64,000 nt of DNA from the NCBI GenBank assembly GCA_965213595.1, contig CBDBZO010000002.1, forward strand, positions 930,001-994,000, given 5' to 3'. This stretch comes from JBCCFC01 sp965213595. GTDB taxonomy: Bacteria > Chloroflexota > Anaerolineae > Caldilineales > Caldilineaceae. The translations under genes were made by a program, and so were the position numbers. The notes beneath the pieces were generated by a model. The model saw nothing but the letters and a program-made list of their open reading frames with translations. It was not told where the DNA came from and did no database searches. Below are positions 27,207 to 36,034 of this stretch, in pieces; within the stretch, counting starts at the first letter, position 1, and each line of letters begins with the position of its first letter.

Positions 27207-28091
27207 TTACACAAACGAACGCAGGCTCCGAACGCACGCCCAATAGGTGCGCGGATCGTCTGCTTTGCAGTGGGAGAAGTAGAATGAGTAGTAGAGCCGA
27301 TAGAGGTCGAGCACGTCGGTGCTGATGGCGGGGGCGCGCACTGACAATTCCCGCAGCAGCAGCTGCGTGTCGGCGGCTTGATAGCCCGCCATTGCCTCGA
27401 TGAAAACGATGGCCGCCGCCACGTCCATGCGCGGATCGCCGACCACGGTGCTGTAGCCAAAATCGCCGACGCCGTAGACCGTACACGCGTCGTCGACGAA
27501 GACGTTGCCGGGAAAATAGTCGCCGTGAACGAGGCGCTTGGTCGTCATTGGCTCCAGCGCCTCCAGGCGCTGGCGAAAGTCAATAAGCAGCTGATCAAGC
27601 TGCGGCACATCCTGGATGAGATCGCCGCGGCTGACGGCCAGCGTCTGCTGCGCGCGATCCCACAGGAATCGCGACCACGTGTCGCGCTGAAGCGGCCCAT
27701 CGGGAAAGAGGATTTCGCCAAAGGGCCGATTGGGCAGCGCAATCGTGCCGATTTGCAGGGAGAGGTCGAGATAGCTCGTGAGCGCACGGGCGCGGTCGTC
27801 GCCCGTTAGCTGCGGCAGCAGACGCTCAAAATCCTGCCCGCTCATGCGCCGCTCGATGGCGTAGGGCTGCTGCTCGATCACGCCGTGCTCGAGCACATGT
27901 GGGGTGGCAAACGGCGGGCGCTGCTCCGCCAGCCACGCATAGAAATCCTGACGGGCCTGAATGTAGGCCAGCGATGCGTCAGGCGCGCAGAGGCGCAGCA
28001 CGCGCGTTTGGTCGAGCGCGTAGACGCGCGATTCGCCGCCCTGGCCGAGCAGGTCATCAGCGGTGAGGTTGAAGTGCTGCAAAATGTTCAT
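27207..28091 (-). CDS. APH-family (aminoglycoside phosphotransferase-like) kinase
   Basis: A 294-residue cytoplasmic small-molecule kinase. The catalytic loop is LVHGDYFPGNVFVDD, with H189 and D191; the metal-binding motif is the later VGDFGYSTVVGDPRMDVA (DFG-like). An N-terminal nucleotide-binding part has GGESRVYALDQTRVLRL. Substrates in this superfamily range from antibiotics to choline and homoserine, so resistance cannot be claimed. The stop codon TAA lies at the boundary of MITE-like element B. It is divergent from the GH65 gene at 28218, with 126 bases between. Confidence 0.85.
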   Translation of the reverse strand: MNILQHFNLTADDLLGQGGESRVYALDQTRVLRLCAPDASLAYIQARQDFYAWLAEQRPPFATPHVLEHGVIEQQPYAIERRMSGQDFERLLPQLTGDDRARALTSYLDLSLQIGTIALPNRPFGEILFPDGPLQRDTWSRFLWDRAQQTLAVSRGDLIQDVPQLDQLLIDFRQRLEALEPMTTKRLVHGDYFPGNVFVDDACTVYGVGDFGYSTVVGDPRMDVAAAIVFIEAMAGYQAADTQLLLRELSVRAPAISTDVLDLYRLYYSFYFSHCKADDPRTYWACVRSLRSFV

Positions 28092-28170
28092 AATTTGTGG
28101 CTGGGAAAATCAACGTAGAGTTTCCAGCTACAAGATACCACTGCTTGCTTACCTACACCACCTCCCGTAT

Positions 28171-28212
28171 ACTCCGTAGTCACAATCTCCCCCCGGCCCC
28201 AACCTACGGAGT
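28171..28212 (+). promoter_or_regulatory. Hairpin that would mask the GH65 ribosome-binding site
   Basis: ACTCCGTAG (28171-28179) is the exact reverse complement of CTACGGAGT (28204-28212). The second arm contains the GGAG Shine-Dalgarno sequence, six bases before the ATG at 28218. Pairing in mRNA would hide the RBS. A TATACT-like -10 overlaps the left side. Confidence 0.45.
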
Positions 28213-28217
28213 TTCTC

Positions 28218-30629
28218 ATGTCTAATCTCGACCCGACCTGGTGCGTCGTCGAAGATCAATTCGATCCTGACCAGTACGCCACCAACGAAACGCTCTTCGC
28301 CCTCGGCAACGGCTACCTGGGCACGCGCGGCAGCTTTACAGAAGGAAATGCTGGGGAGCTGCGCGGCCACGGCGTCGAGGGGACGTACGTCAACGGCTTT
28401 TTTGACAGTGAGCCGATTGCCTACGGCGAAAAGTTTGTCGGCTATCCGGATCTCTCGCAGACGATGCTCAATTTGAGCAGCGCTAAAGTGATCCGCCTCT
28501 ACTTGGGCGATTTTCTTAGCGGCGACGCCAACGCCGAGCCGTTCGACCTGCTCACGGGCGACATCCTCGACTACCAGCGCCACCTCGATCTGCGCAACGG
28601 CATCCTGCAGCGACACGTCCACTGGCAAGCGCCCAGCGGCAGACAAATCGGCCTGCTGACCCAGCGGCTGTTGCTGCACAACCATCCCCACCTGATGGCG
28701 ATCCGCTGGCAGGCAACGCCGCTCAACTTTAGCGGGCCGTTGACTGTTGTTTCCCTCATTGATACGACCGTCAAAAATCTCACGTCAAGCGATGACCCGC
28801 GCGTGGGAGCGAGCTTTGCGGACGCGCCGCTGCTGCTGGAAGAAAGCGTGGTCGAGGACAACGTGACCTTGCTGCGGCAGCGGACGCGGACGACGGGCTT
28901 TGTGGTGGCGACGGGCGCTGTCAACGGATTACAAGAACGGATTGACCGGAAGGAACGGATTGACGACGGGGAAGTCTTTGGTCAAGCATATTTGGTGGAG
29001 GCGCGCGAGGGCGAGCCGCTGACGTTGCACAAATTTGTCAGCTACCGCACGTCGCTGGACGTGGAGGAGACCCCATCTCCAAACCCCTTCCCCTCTAGAG
29101 GGGAAGGGGCTTCACCTGTCTCGCCGCCAACGAATCAACATCGAGGGGATGGGGTCCTGCTCGACGCCATCCGCGCCGACCTCGAACAAGCTCAGTCCAC
29201 CGGCTGGGCCGCGCTGGCGGACGAGCAGCGCGCCTATCTCGACGATTTTTGGCAGCATACGGACGTGCAAATCGAGGGCCAGGGCGATGAGGCGCAGACG
29301 CTTCAGCTCGGCGTGCGCTTCAACCTCTTCCACCTGCTGCAATCGACCGGGCGCGATGGGCGCACGAACATTGCGGCCAAGGGGCTGACGGGCGAGGGCT
29401 ACGAGGGGCACTATTTCTGGGACACCGAAATTTACATGCTGCCCTTCTTTACCTACACCAACCCGCCCATCGCGCGCCGGCTGCTCGAATTTCGCTACAA
29501 CATTCTGGACGACGCCCGCCAGCGCGCGCGGCAGATGGCCCACCCCATCGGCGCGCTCTTCCCCTGGCGCACGATCAGCGGGCCGGAGTGCTCGCCCTAC
29601 TACCCCGGCGGCACGGCTCAATATCACATCAATGCAGACGTCGCTTTTGCCCTGCGCCGCTACTGGGATGCAACGCAAGACGTGGACTTTATGCGCGAGT
29701 GCGGCGTCGAGATGCTGATCGAGACGGCGCGGCTGTGGCGCAACGTCGGCCATTTCAATGCGGCGAAGAACGGGCAGTTCTGCATCGACTGCGTGACGGG
29801 GCCGGACGAATACACGGCGCTGGTCGACAACAATGCGTACACCAATCTGATGGCACAGGAAAACCTGTGGTTCGCCGCCGAGATGTCGCACTGGCTGCAA
29901 GCAAATCAGCCGGCTGATTTTGATGCGCTGGCGGCCAAGGTTGACCTGCGGGACGGCGAAGCCGATGCGTGGCAGGAGGCCGCGGATGCGATGTACGTGC
30001 CCTTCGACGTAGAACGCCAGATTCACCCGCAGGACGACCAGTTCCTCAATCGCGAAGTCTGGGATTTTGCGGGCACGCCCCGGTCCCACTACCCGCTGCT
30101 GCTGCACTACCACCCGCTGGTGCTCTACCGCCACCAGGTCTGCAAGCAGGCCGATCTGCTGCTGGCCGAGTTCCTGCTCTCGCACCGCTTCGAGCGCGCG
30201 CAAATCGCGCGCGACTTCGCCTACTACGAGCCGCTGACGACCCACGATTCGTCGCTCAGCACCTGCATCTTTAGCATTCTCGCCGCCGAGCTGGGCGATG
30301 TGGAGAAGGCCTACCGCTACTTTGGCGATTCGGCGATTATGGATTTACAAAACACCAAGGGCAACACCCGCGACGGCATCCACGCCGCCAACATGGCGGG
30401 CACGTGGCAGAGCATCGTCTTCGGCTTCGCGGGCATGCGCGCGTGGAACGGTGAGCTCTCCTTCGCGCCGACCCTGCCTGCGACGTGGTCGAGCTACGCA
30501 TTTCAGATGAGCTACCGCGGTCGGCTGCTGCACGTGCGGGTCGACGGCACGGGCATGGCGGTGGAGTTGGTTGAGGGGGAGGCAATGGCGGTGACCATTG
30601 ACGGAAAGCGGGTTCAGCTAAACCGGTAG
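28218..30629 (+). CDS. Glycoside hydrolase family 65 disaccharide phosphorylase
   Basis: An 803-residue cytoplasmic enzyme of the kojibiose/maltose/trehalose phosphorylase family. It has the N-terminal beta-sandwich (ETLFALGNGYLGTRG) and the (alpha/alpha)6 barrel. The catalytic acid is E531 in TGPDEYTALVDNNAY; the phosphate-binding part is later, near GDSAIMDLQNTKGNTRDGIH. It phosphorolyses an alpha-linked disaccharide into glucose 1-phosphate and glucose. The substrate cannot be read from sequence. Residues about 289-313 (SPNPFPSRGEG ... TNQHRGDGV) are encoded by an in-frame P4 palindromic repeat that is absent from usual family members. Its last 12 bases overlap the convergent gene. Confidence 0.92.
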   Translation: MSNLDPTWCVVEDQFDPDQYATNETLFALGNGYLGTRGSFTEGNAGELRGHGVEGTYVNGFFDSEPIAYGEKFVGYPDLSQTMLNLSSAKVIRLYLGDFLSGDANAEPFDLLTGDILDYQRHLDLRNGILQRHVHWQAPSGRQIGLLTQRLLLHNHPHLMAIRWQATPLNFSGPLTVVSLIDTTVKNLTSSDDPRVGASFADAPLLLEESVVEDNVTLLRQRTRTTGFVVATGAVNGLQERIDRKERIDDGEVFGQAYLVEAREGEPLTLHKFVSYRTSLDVEETPSPNPFPSRGEGASPVSPPTNQHRGDGVLLDAIRADLEQAQSTGWAALADEQRAYLDDFWQHTDVQIEGQGDEAQTLQLGVRFNLFHLLQSTGRDGRTNIAAKGLTGEGYEGHYFWDTEIYMLPFFTYTNPPIARRLLEFRYNILDDARQRARQMAHPIGALFPWRTISGPECSPYYPGGTAQYHINADVAFALRRYWDATQDVDFMRECGVEMLIETARLWRNVGHFNAAKNGQFCIDCVTGPDEYTALVDNNAYTNLMAQENLWFAAEMSHWLQANQPADFDALAAKVDLRDGEADAWQEAADAMYVPFDVERQIHPQDDQFLNREVWDFAGTPRSHYPLLLHYHPLVLYRHQVCKQADLLLAEFLLSHRFERAQIARDFAYYEPLTTHDSSLSTCIFSILAAELGDVEKAYRYFGDSAIMDLQNTKGNTRDGIHAANMAGTWQSIVFGFAGMRAWNGELSFAPTLPATWSSYAFQMSYRGRLLHVRVDGTGMAVELVEGEAMAVTIDGKRVQLNR
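29083..29155 (+). repeat. P4 palindrome inserted in frame in the GH65 gene
   Basis: CCCCTTCCCCTCTAGAGGGG forms the core, flanked by CCCCATCTC at the left and GATGGGGTCC at the right. An extra segment with CACCTGTCTCGCCGCCAACG-like sequence is similar to the tail of the copy at 36110-36200. The reading frame is kept. Confidence 0.85.
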
Positions 30630-31436
30630 GGCGCTTTTGGCGATGCCGTAGAACTCGTAGAAGAGCTCGATAGCAGCTTGCGCGCCGCACTTGGGCAGCG
30701 GAAACGTTCTCCACAGATGATCGGCGTCGATTCTCTTGAGATTCGCCAGAAACTCGTCGCGCAGCGCGGGCTTCACCCGTTCCCGGTAATCCAGAAACTG
30801 CCCCCAGCTCGACGTGCCGCGAAAACGCGTGATCTCTGTCAACACCTCGCGCGAATCGCCGTAAGCGGGCGGAAAGAGTCGGCGATAGGCTTCGATGTTG
30901 TAAAGCCAGGATGCGCCGTGAATTTCTCGCGCGTGGGGATGCATCTGCTGAATGTGCGCAAACATCGCGCTCAACTCCTGCTGGCGCGCCTCGAGCCGCT
31001 CGTGGCTGAGCGGGCTAACCGCCGCCGTCTCCCTGTTGGTGAAGTGAATCTGCACGTTGCCGCTGGCGTCCGGCAGCTCAAAGCTGAAGCAGCCAAAGCG
31101 GTGATATTTAGACGACGCGCGCCCCGGCGACGACTGTGCAAAAAACTCCTGCGTCCACTGCGCCCGCTGCGCGTGGGCGTCGAGCGCGAGCAGCCGATCG
31201 CTGTACCGCTGCCACTGCGGTTTGATTCCGTGGTCAAGCGGCTGGCCCAGCCCAAAGCGCCGGTGGAAATCGGTGCACTGCAGAAGCGTCTGCGCCAGGG
31301 GCAGCGTCGCCACCTGTGAAACGGCCTCGGCAAAGCGCAGCTGAATGTCAAAATAATCCCGCAGCGTTTCGGCTTTCTCCCAGCGGACAACGTGCTCCGA
31401 CTGCTGGTGCTCAGCGCTTGTCTGTATAGTCATCAC
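30618..31436 (-). CDS. Conserved hypothetical protein, unrecognised family
   Basis: A 272-residue soluble protein without signal or TM segment. Composition and codon use resemble its neighbours, and it is the only long frame on this strand here. Distinctive stretches are KYHRFGCFSFELPDASGNVQ, IHGASWLYNIEAYRRLFP and RFRGTSSWGQFLDYRERVKP. The last reads like a helical regulatory or binding domain. I recognise no catalytic motif and name no function. It converges with the GH65 gene, sharing 12 bases at the 3' ends. Confidence 0.75.
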   Translation of the reverse strand: MMTIQTSAEHQQSEHVVRWEKAETLRDYFDIQLRFAEAVSQVATLPLAQTLLQCTDFHRRFGLGQPLDHGIKPQWQRYSDRLLALDAHAQRAQWTQEFFAQSSPGRASSKYHRFGCFSFELPDASGNVQIHFTNRETAAVSPLSHERLEARQQELSAMFAHIQQMHPHAREIHGASWLYNIEAYRRLFPPAYGDSREVLTEITRFRGTSSWGQFLDYRERVKPALRDEFLANLKRIDADHLWRTFPLPKCGAQAAIELFYEFYGIAKSALPV

Positions 31437-31550
31437 AGCGATTCTACCTCCTCCTCAACTCTCCAATCCCACCATACTTATTATACAAGACGCTTCCCAG
31501 CTCGCTAGAAAATGCAGCCTTTGCAAAGTCAATCAAGTTAGACCTAATCC

Positions 31551-31679
31551 AGCAATTCCAAACTTAAAGAGTTTAACCGCAAATGGACGCAGATTCACGC
31601 AGATGTTTTAGAAACAGGTAGCTTCCATTTGCGTTTATCCGCGTTTATCTGCGGTTTCCTTTTTACACTGGGAACTGCC
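31551..31679. repeat. Inverted pair of ACCGCAGAT-type arms; possible fifth MITE-like element
   Basis: The arms AACCGCAAATGGACGCAGAT (from 31575) and ATCTGCGGTTT-type (31627-31657) face each other. Outside them, AGCAATTCCAAACTTAAAGA (31551) and the inverted right end GGCAGTTCCCAGTGTAAAAA (31679) weakly resemble the MITE termini. No target duplication was found. The 292-base gap has no gene. Confidence 0.5.
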
Positions 31680-31728
31680 AAATTTAATCAACAAGGGGAA
31701 CCCGCCCGCGCCGAGCGGTGTATTCTAA

Positions 31729-32343
31729 GTGAATCCATCTCTTGCAAGCCGAAAGCGCCCGATCGACCGGGCGCTGGATACGACACGCGTGAACGAACCC
31801 GAACAGATTCGCCGCGCCCAGCAGGGCGACGAGGCGGCGTGGACGGCGCTCGCGCGCACGCACCAGGAAGCCGTCTTTCGGCTGGCCTACCTGCTGACCG
31901 GCGACGCCGACGACGCCCGTGACGTGGCGCAGGAAACATTTGTGCGCGCCTGGCGTGCGCTGGGCGGCTTTGACGACGCACGCCCGCTGCGCCCGTGGCT
32001 GCTGCGCATTGCCAAAAATCTGGCCCTCAATCGACGCCGTTCGCTGCGCCGCTATCTCGCCGCGCTGGGGCGGTGGCGACAGGCCGCGCCCGCTGCCAAC
32101 GCGGTCGACGAGCCGGAGACGCAACAGGCGGCGCAGGAGCGAGCCGAGTCGACGTGGCGCGCGGTGCAGCAGCTTTCGCCGCGCGACCAGGAAGTTGTCT
32201 ACCTGCGCTACTTCCTGGAGCAGTCCGTGGCGGAAACGGGACAAGCATTGGGCGTGGCCGAGGGCACGGTCAAATCGCGGACGCACCGGGCGCTGGCGCG
32301 GCTGCGCAACGTGATCGAGGCGGACTTTCCGGAACTGCGATGA
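31729..32343 (+). CDS. ECF-family sigma factor, second copy
   Basis: A 204-residue frame beginning with GTG at 31729. Region 2 is around AYLLTGDADDARDVAQETFV and FDDARPLRPWLLRIAKNLAL; region 4 is LSPRDQEVVYLRYFLEQSVAE followed by ALGVAEGTVKSRTHRALARL. No good RBS is seen at this start; an internal GTG at 31789 (VNEPEQIRRAQQGD) gives a 184-residue protein closer to the usual ECF length and may be the true start. The stop overlaps the next ATG (ATGA), a tight sigma/anti-sigma pair. Confidence 0.9.
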   Translation: MNPSLASRKRPIDRALDTTRVNEPEQIRRAQQGDEAAWTALARTHQEAVFRLAYLLTGDADDARDVAQETFVRAWRALGGFDDARPLRPWLLRIAKNLALNRRRSLRRYLAALGRWRQAAPAANAVDEPETQQAAQERAESTWRAVQQLSPRDQEVVYLRYFLEQSVAETGQALGVAEGTVKSRTHRALARLRNVIEADFPELR

Positions 32344-33161
32344 ATGAGATTGGACGCGGCAGGGTGCGGCAGGACGTAGAGTTTGGCACATTGGAAAATC
32401 AACTGCGAACTGCGGGCCGTCAATTTGTTTACCCGCCCACGCCAAACGTTGCGGCTGGCGAGACGCGCACAGCGAGACGCTACGCGCCGCGCGTGCGGCT
32501 GGCGTGGGCAGTGGCCGTGCTCGTGCTGCTCCTTGGCCTGTGGAGCGTGCCGACGGTGCGCGCCAGCGTGGTCGAGTGGCTGCAAATTGGCGCGGTGCGC
32601 ATCCAGCTCGTCGCGCCAACGGCGACGGTCGCACCGCCGACGGGCACGCCGCGCGCAACCGTAATTCCCACCGCCACGCCTGTGCCGCTCGCTAACGTCC
32701 TCAAGCTCTCCGGCGAGACGACGTTGGCCGAGGCGCGCGCACAGCTCGACATCCCACTGCGCCTGCCACAATATCCGGCTGATTTGGGCACACCCGACCG
32801 CGTTGTTGTGCAGCGCTTGAGCGGCGGGGGCTCGTTGGCGCTGTTCATCTGGCTGGACGACAATGCAACAGAGTCGAACCCAACTGTGCGCCTGAGCCTG
32901 ATGCAGATGGAGGCAGATGCGTTTATGACAAAGGGCGAGCCGCGCACCATTCGCGAAACGACGATCGGCGACCATTATGCACTCTGGACGGAAGGCCCCT
33001 ACGGGCTAAATTATCAAGAACAGGGCACTCGTTTTGAACGGCTCGTCGACGGCCACGTGCTGATTTGGACAGAGCAGATTGACGGCGAAGAGATCACCTA
33101 CCGGCTGGAGACCGATTGGTCGCTGGACGAGGCGCGCCGCGTGGCGGAATCGCTGGAGTGA
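32340..33161 (+). CDS. One-TM DUF4367-like protein, probable anti-sigma factor, second copy
   Basis: A 273-residue protein whose ATG overlaps the upstream stop by four bases. Residues 1-55 are cytoplasmic and basic. One TM helix lies at about 56-75 (VRLAWAVAVLVLLLGLWSVP). An outer domain begins with a Thr/Pro linker and continues TLAEARAQLDIPLRLPQYPA and later HYALWTEGPYGLNYQEQG, typical of DUF4367-like external domains. Compared with the 7028 protein the order of parts is the same but the cytoplasmic part is shorter. A regulator of the partner sigma factor is inferred from this pairing. Confidence 0.75.
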   Translation: MNEIGRGRVRQDVEFGTLENQLRTAGRQFVYPPTPNVAAGETRTARRYAPRVRLAWAVAVLVLLLGLWSVPTVRASVVEWLQIGAVRIQLVAPTATVAPPTGTPRATVIPTATPVPLANVLKLSGETTLAEARAQLDIPLRLPQYPADLGTPDRVVVQRLSGGGSLALFIWLDDNATESNPTVRLSLMQMEADAFMTKGEPRTIRETTIGDHYALWTEGPYGLNYQEQGTRFERLVDGHVLIWTEQIDGEEITYRLETDWSLDEARRVAESLE

Positions 33162-33198
33162 TAGAGGGCTAGATAGTCGAACAACGAGGAGAAAAATT

Positions 33199-33957
33199 AT
33201 GAACGTTCAGACGTACGCGAGGAAGAACTGGCTGTGGCTGGCCGTAAACTTGGCTGTGCTGGCGACAGTTGCGTGGCTAATTGGGCTGATTATGCGAGCA
33301 CCAAGCTCAAGTGGAGTGGTTCTGTTTGATTCGTCCCCCACGCGCGATGTCGTCATTTTTAGCGGTAAGGCCGCGCTGATCCTGCTCGTTGCCTCGCTGG
33401 CCTGTACGCCGCTCGCGCGCGTGGGCGGCTTCCGGCGCACGGCAACGGTGCGCAAATCGCTGGGACTGTGGGCGATTGGCTTTGCCGCCTTTCACGCGAT
33501 TTACCTGCTGGGCGGCAAGGCAATCTTTTACGATGTGGCTGCCTGGCAGGGCATCTGGAACTGGGCGGGCAACGCCTTTTTGTTTGGGGCATGGGGGAAG
33601 ATGCCCTATGCGCAGGCGGGTATCTTCGCGCTGGTGCTGCTGATTCCCTTGGCCCTCACCTCCACGCGACGCGCCATGCGGCTGCTCGGCAAAAATTGGA
33701 AGCGGCTGCACCGGCTGGTCTACCTCGCCGTGCCCGTCGCCGTCTGGCACTATGGGTGGCGCGTCTACCACAGGCAGCAGTGGAGCGTGCCCAACGGCGA
33801 CGGCAGCAGCGGCACCAGCGAACTGTGGCAGCCGATTTTCTTTGCGGGGGTGGTCGGCGCGCTGCTGCTGGTGCGCGTGCCCAGCGTGCGTAAATTCCTG
33901 GTGAGCACGCGCACAACCGCCGTGCCCCACAAGCAAACGCCATCTGCCCCGGCTTAA
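33199..33957 (+). CDS. Heme-type membrane reductase (MsrQ/ferric reductase-like)
   Basis: A 252-residue integral membrane protein with about six hydrophobic segments. The ATG at 33199 has GAGGAG at a normal distance; the longer upstream frame overlaps the anti-sigma gene and is rejected. Likely heme ligands are H99 (GFAAFHAIYLL), H171 (KRLHRLVYLAV) and H184 (AVWHYGW), which fits the MsrQ/YedZ and ferric-reductase transmembrane family. MsrQ passes electrons to the methionine-sulfoxide reductase MsrP; no msrP gene is in the window, so the electron acceptor is unknown. It lies 37 bases after the anti-sigma stop and may belong to the sigma operon. Confidence 0.82.
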   Translation: MNVQTYARKNWLWLAVNLAVLATVAWLIGLIMRAPSSSGVVLFDSSPTRDVVIFSGKAALILLVASLACTPLARVGGFRRTATVRKSLGLWAIGFAAFHAIYLLGGKAIFYDVAAWQGIWNWAGNAFLFGAWGKMPYAQAGIFALVLLIPLALTSTRRAMRLLGKNWKRLHRLVYLAVPVAVWHYGWRVYHRQQWSVPNGDGSSGTSELWQPIFFAGVVGALLLVRVPSVRKFLVSTRTTAVPHKQTPSAPA

Positions 33958-34014
33958 CGAGTGCGCACGCTTGGTTACAATCGTGAACGACTGAGTTTAG
34001 ATGAGGAGAAACCC

Positions 34015-35709
34015 ATGCGACATCGAACATATTGCATTATCCTGCTGGCGCTGGCGGCGCTGCTGCTCACCCATCAACCCGCCACGGCGGGCGGCTGGGT
34101 CACGGTGGAGCTGGACGAGCCGCTGGCCGATCTGCGCGCGGGCGAGGCGGTGACGGTCGGCTTTCTGGTGCAGCAGCACGGCGACAAGCCCATCAACCTC
34201 GATCCGCCGCCGGTGCTGACGGCGACCCACGCCACAGCGGGCGAGCGCGTGGAGTTTGTCTCGCGGCAGCAGGGTGAACAGGGGCACTACACGATGCAAG
34301 TCGAGCTGCCCAGCGCGGGCACGTGGCAGTGGCGCATCGATCCCGCGCCCTTCCCGGTGATCGAGCTGGAGCCGGTCGAGGTTGGAACAGCGGATACCGC
34401 ATCCGCATCAAGCATTCTGCTGCAAAAGTGGGCGTCCGGCGGCACGGCGCTGCACGCCGTCGACCCAGCGAACGGGCAGGCGGCGCCCGGACGCGAGCCG
34501 CTCCAGTTTGAGCGGATCGACGCCCACACCTTTGCGCCCGCTCGCGACACGTTGGCCCTCGTTGAAAGCGCGGGCTACTGGGACACGCTCCATCTACTCG
34601 ACCTGAATACTTGGGAGCTGATGCAGACCGAGCTGACGTCGCATCAATCGCGGGCCGTGCTGGTTTTTCATCCAAATGGTGGGCAGTTAGCTGCCGCCAT
34701 GCGCGAGGGACAAAGCGCGCTCGTCGACAAGCCCTTCTACCGGCTCGCGCTCGTCGACGCCGTCGACGGCTCGATTCTCAACGAGATCGAGCTGGACTTT
34801 GCGCCGCACGCCCTGCGCTACACGGCAGACGGCTCCGTGCTGGCCGTCTACGGCACGGCACTTGATGCCTACGCGCTCGACGAGGAGACGCCGCCCGCCG
34901 CGCCCACCGTCGCGCTCTTTGATGCGCAGACGCTGGCGCGTCAGTGGTCCGCGCCGCTGGACGGTGTGATCCACGGCGCGTGGTGCGAGGCGCGTTGCGA
35001 CAATCTCCACGACTTTTCTTCGCCGGAGGATGCACCGCGCGGTCTGTACTGGACGCCCGCCGTTGTCTTTGTGCCGGACGCCAGCGCGCTCTACGTTGCC
35101 CACGCCGATGCGGAGAAGCTGACGACGGTCGATTTGGCAAATCGCCGCGTAAGCACGGTCGACGTTCGACCGCCGCAGACGTGGCTCGAACGGTGGATCG
35201 AGCGCGTGCTCTCGCTCTTTGCCCAGTCGGCGCAGGCCAAAGTGCCCTTTGCCGGCGCGGATCGCCAAGCCGTCCTCTCCGCCGACGGCAGCCATCTCTA
35301 TGTAAGCGGCACGCGCTACGTGATTGGTGAAGCCGATGGACAGGTGCGCGTGCAAACGGAGCCAATGGGTGTGCGAGCCATTGATCCAGCGACGGGCCAC
35401 CTGCTGGCGCAGGCAGAGCAGCCCAGCTCTGTTCTCTCGCTCACGCCCGATGGACGACGCCTGCTGCTTCCCATCCGACAGGAGGGCGAAGCATCGAGCA
35501 CGGTCGTGTTGGATGCGCAGAGCCTGGAGACCGTCGAGGTGCTGGATGGCGTTGTACAGGTTGCGCAGCAGCTCAGCGGCGAGCCCGTGCTGCTGCGCAT
35601 TGCGCGCCCGGAATTTGAGTCATCCCTCAACGTGCTCGATGGGGAGACGTTTGCGCCGCTGCACGAGTGGTCGATGAATGGGCATATTGGCGTGGTCGAT
35701 GGGCACTGA
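34015..35709 (+). CDS. Secreted WD40/YVTN-like propeller protein
   Basis: A 564-residue protein with a signal peptide (residues 1-26, ending HQPATAGG). RBS GAGGAG precedes the ATG at 34015. The first 120 residues form an Ig-like/CopC-like sandwich (VELDEPLADLRAGEAVTVG). A propeller follows with FHPNGGQLAAAMR, TPAVVFVPDASALYVAHADA, LSADGSHLYVSGTRYVIG and LTPDGRRLLLPIRQ. This build is seen in copper- or redox-linked surface proteins, and it follows the reductase gene by 57 bases in the same direction, but no metal motif is evident. Function unknown. Confidence 0.82.
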   Translation: MRHRTYCIILLALAALLLTHQPATAGGWVTVELDEPLADLRAGEAVTVGFLVQQHGDKPINLDPPPVLTATHATAGERVEFVSRQQGEQGHYTMQVELPSAGTWQWRIDPAPFPVIELEPVEVGTADTASASSILLQKWASGGTALHAVDPANGQAAPGREPLQFERIDAHTFAPARDTLALVESAGYWDTLHLLDLNTWELMQTELTSHQSRAVLVFHPNGGQLAAAMREGQSALVDKPFYRLALVDAVDGSILNEIELDFAPHALRYTADGSVLAVYGTALDAYALDEETPPAAPTVALFDAQTLARQWSAPLDGVIHGAWCEARCDNLHDFSSPEDAPRGLYWTPAVVFVPDASALYVAHADAEKLTTVDLANRRVSTVDVRPPQTWLERWIERVLSLFAQSAQAKVPFAGADRQAVLSADGSHLYVSGTRYVIGEADGQVRVQTEPMGVRAIDPATGHLLAQAEQPSSVLSLTPDGRRLLLPIRQEGEASSTVVLDAQSLETVEVLDGVVQVAQQLSGEPVLLRIARPEFESSLNVLDGETFAPLHEWSMNGHIGVVDGH

Positions 35710-35860
35710 TGCGGGCGCTGCTTCCAGATGCGCAATCATTGACCTCCCCATCTGATTGTCTGGCGGAGGAGGCCGATGTCTGTGCGACTACAAGCGACAT
35801 GGCCTCCGCTCTTTAGCAGGCTTTTCGGTAAAAGCTGGGCGATTCGAGACGAGGTGGTCT

Positions 35861-35930
35861 TGTCATTCCCATGAATAATGGGAATCCATCTGTTGGTCGC
35901 GCCTGGATTCCCATGTTCGCGAGAATGACA
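35861..35930. repeat. Inverted TGTCATTCCC...GAGAATGACA element
   Basis: The outer arms TGTCATTCCC (35861) and GAGAATGACA (35921) enclose an inner GGGAATCCA/TGGATTCCC pair. This resembles common bacterial intergenic palindromic elements with GTCATTCCCG ends. Confidence 0.8.
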
Positions 35931-35988
35931 AAATGTGCCTTCTCCGCTGACCGTTCTATCACAGAGCGTTTTTTCATAGCCAATCTGT

Positions 35989-36034
35989 AAACAAAAGCGT
36001 GCGCGGGGGTTTGTCCCCGCGCACGCTTTTGTTT
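35989..36034 (+). terminator. Perfect 20-bp hairpin with A/T ends, bidirectional terminator-like
   Basis: The arms AAACAAAAGCGTGCGCGGGG (35989-36008) and the exact reverse complement (36015-36034) enclose six bases and finish in CTTTTGTTT. It has the shape of an intrinsic terminator, but stands 280 bases after the nearest stop. Confidence 0.75.

Noticed and set aside
27207..28091. Antibiotic-resistance kinase
   Set aside because: Only general APH-family motifs are seen; substrates in this superfamily are too varied for a resistance call.
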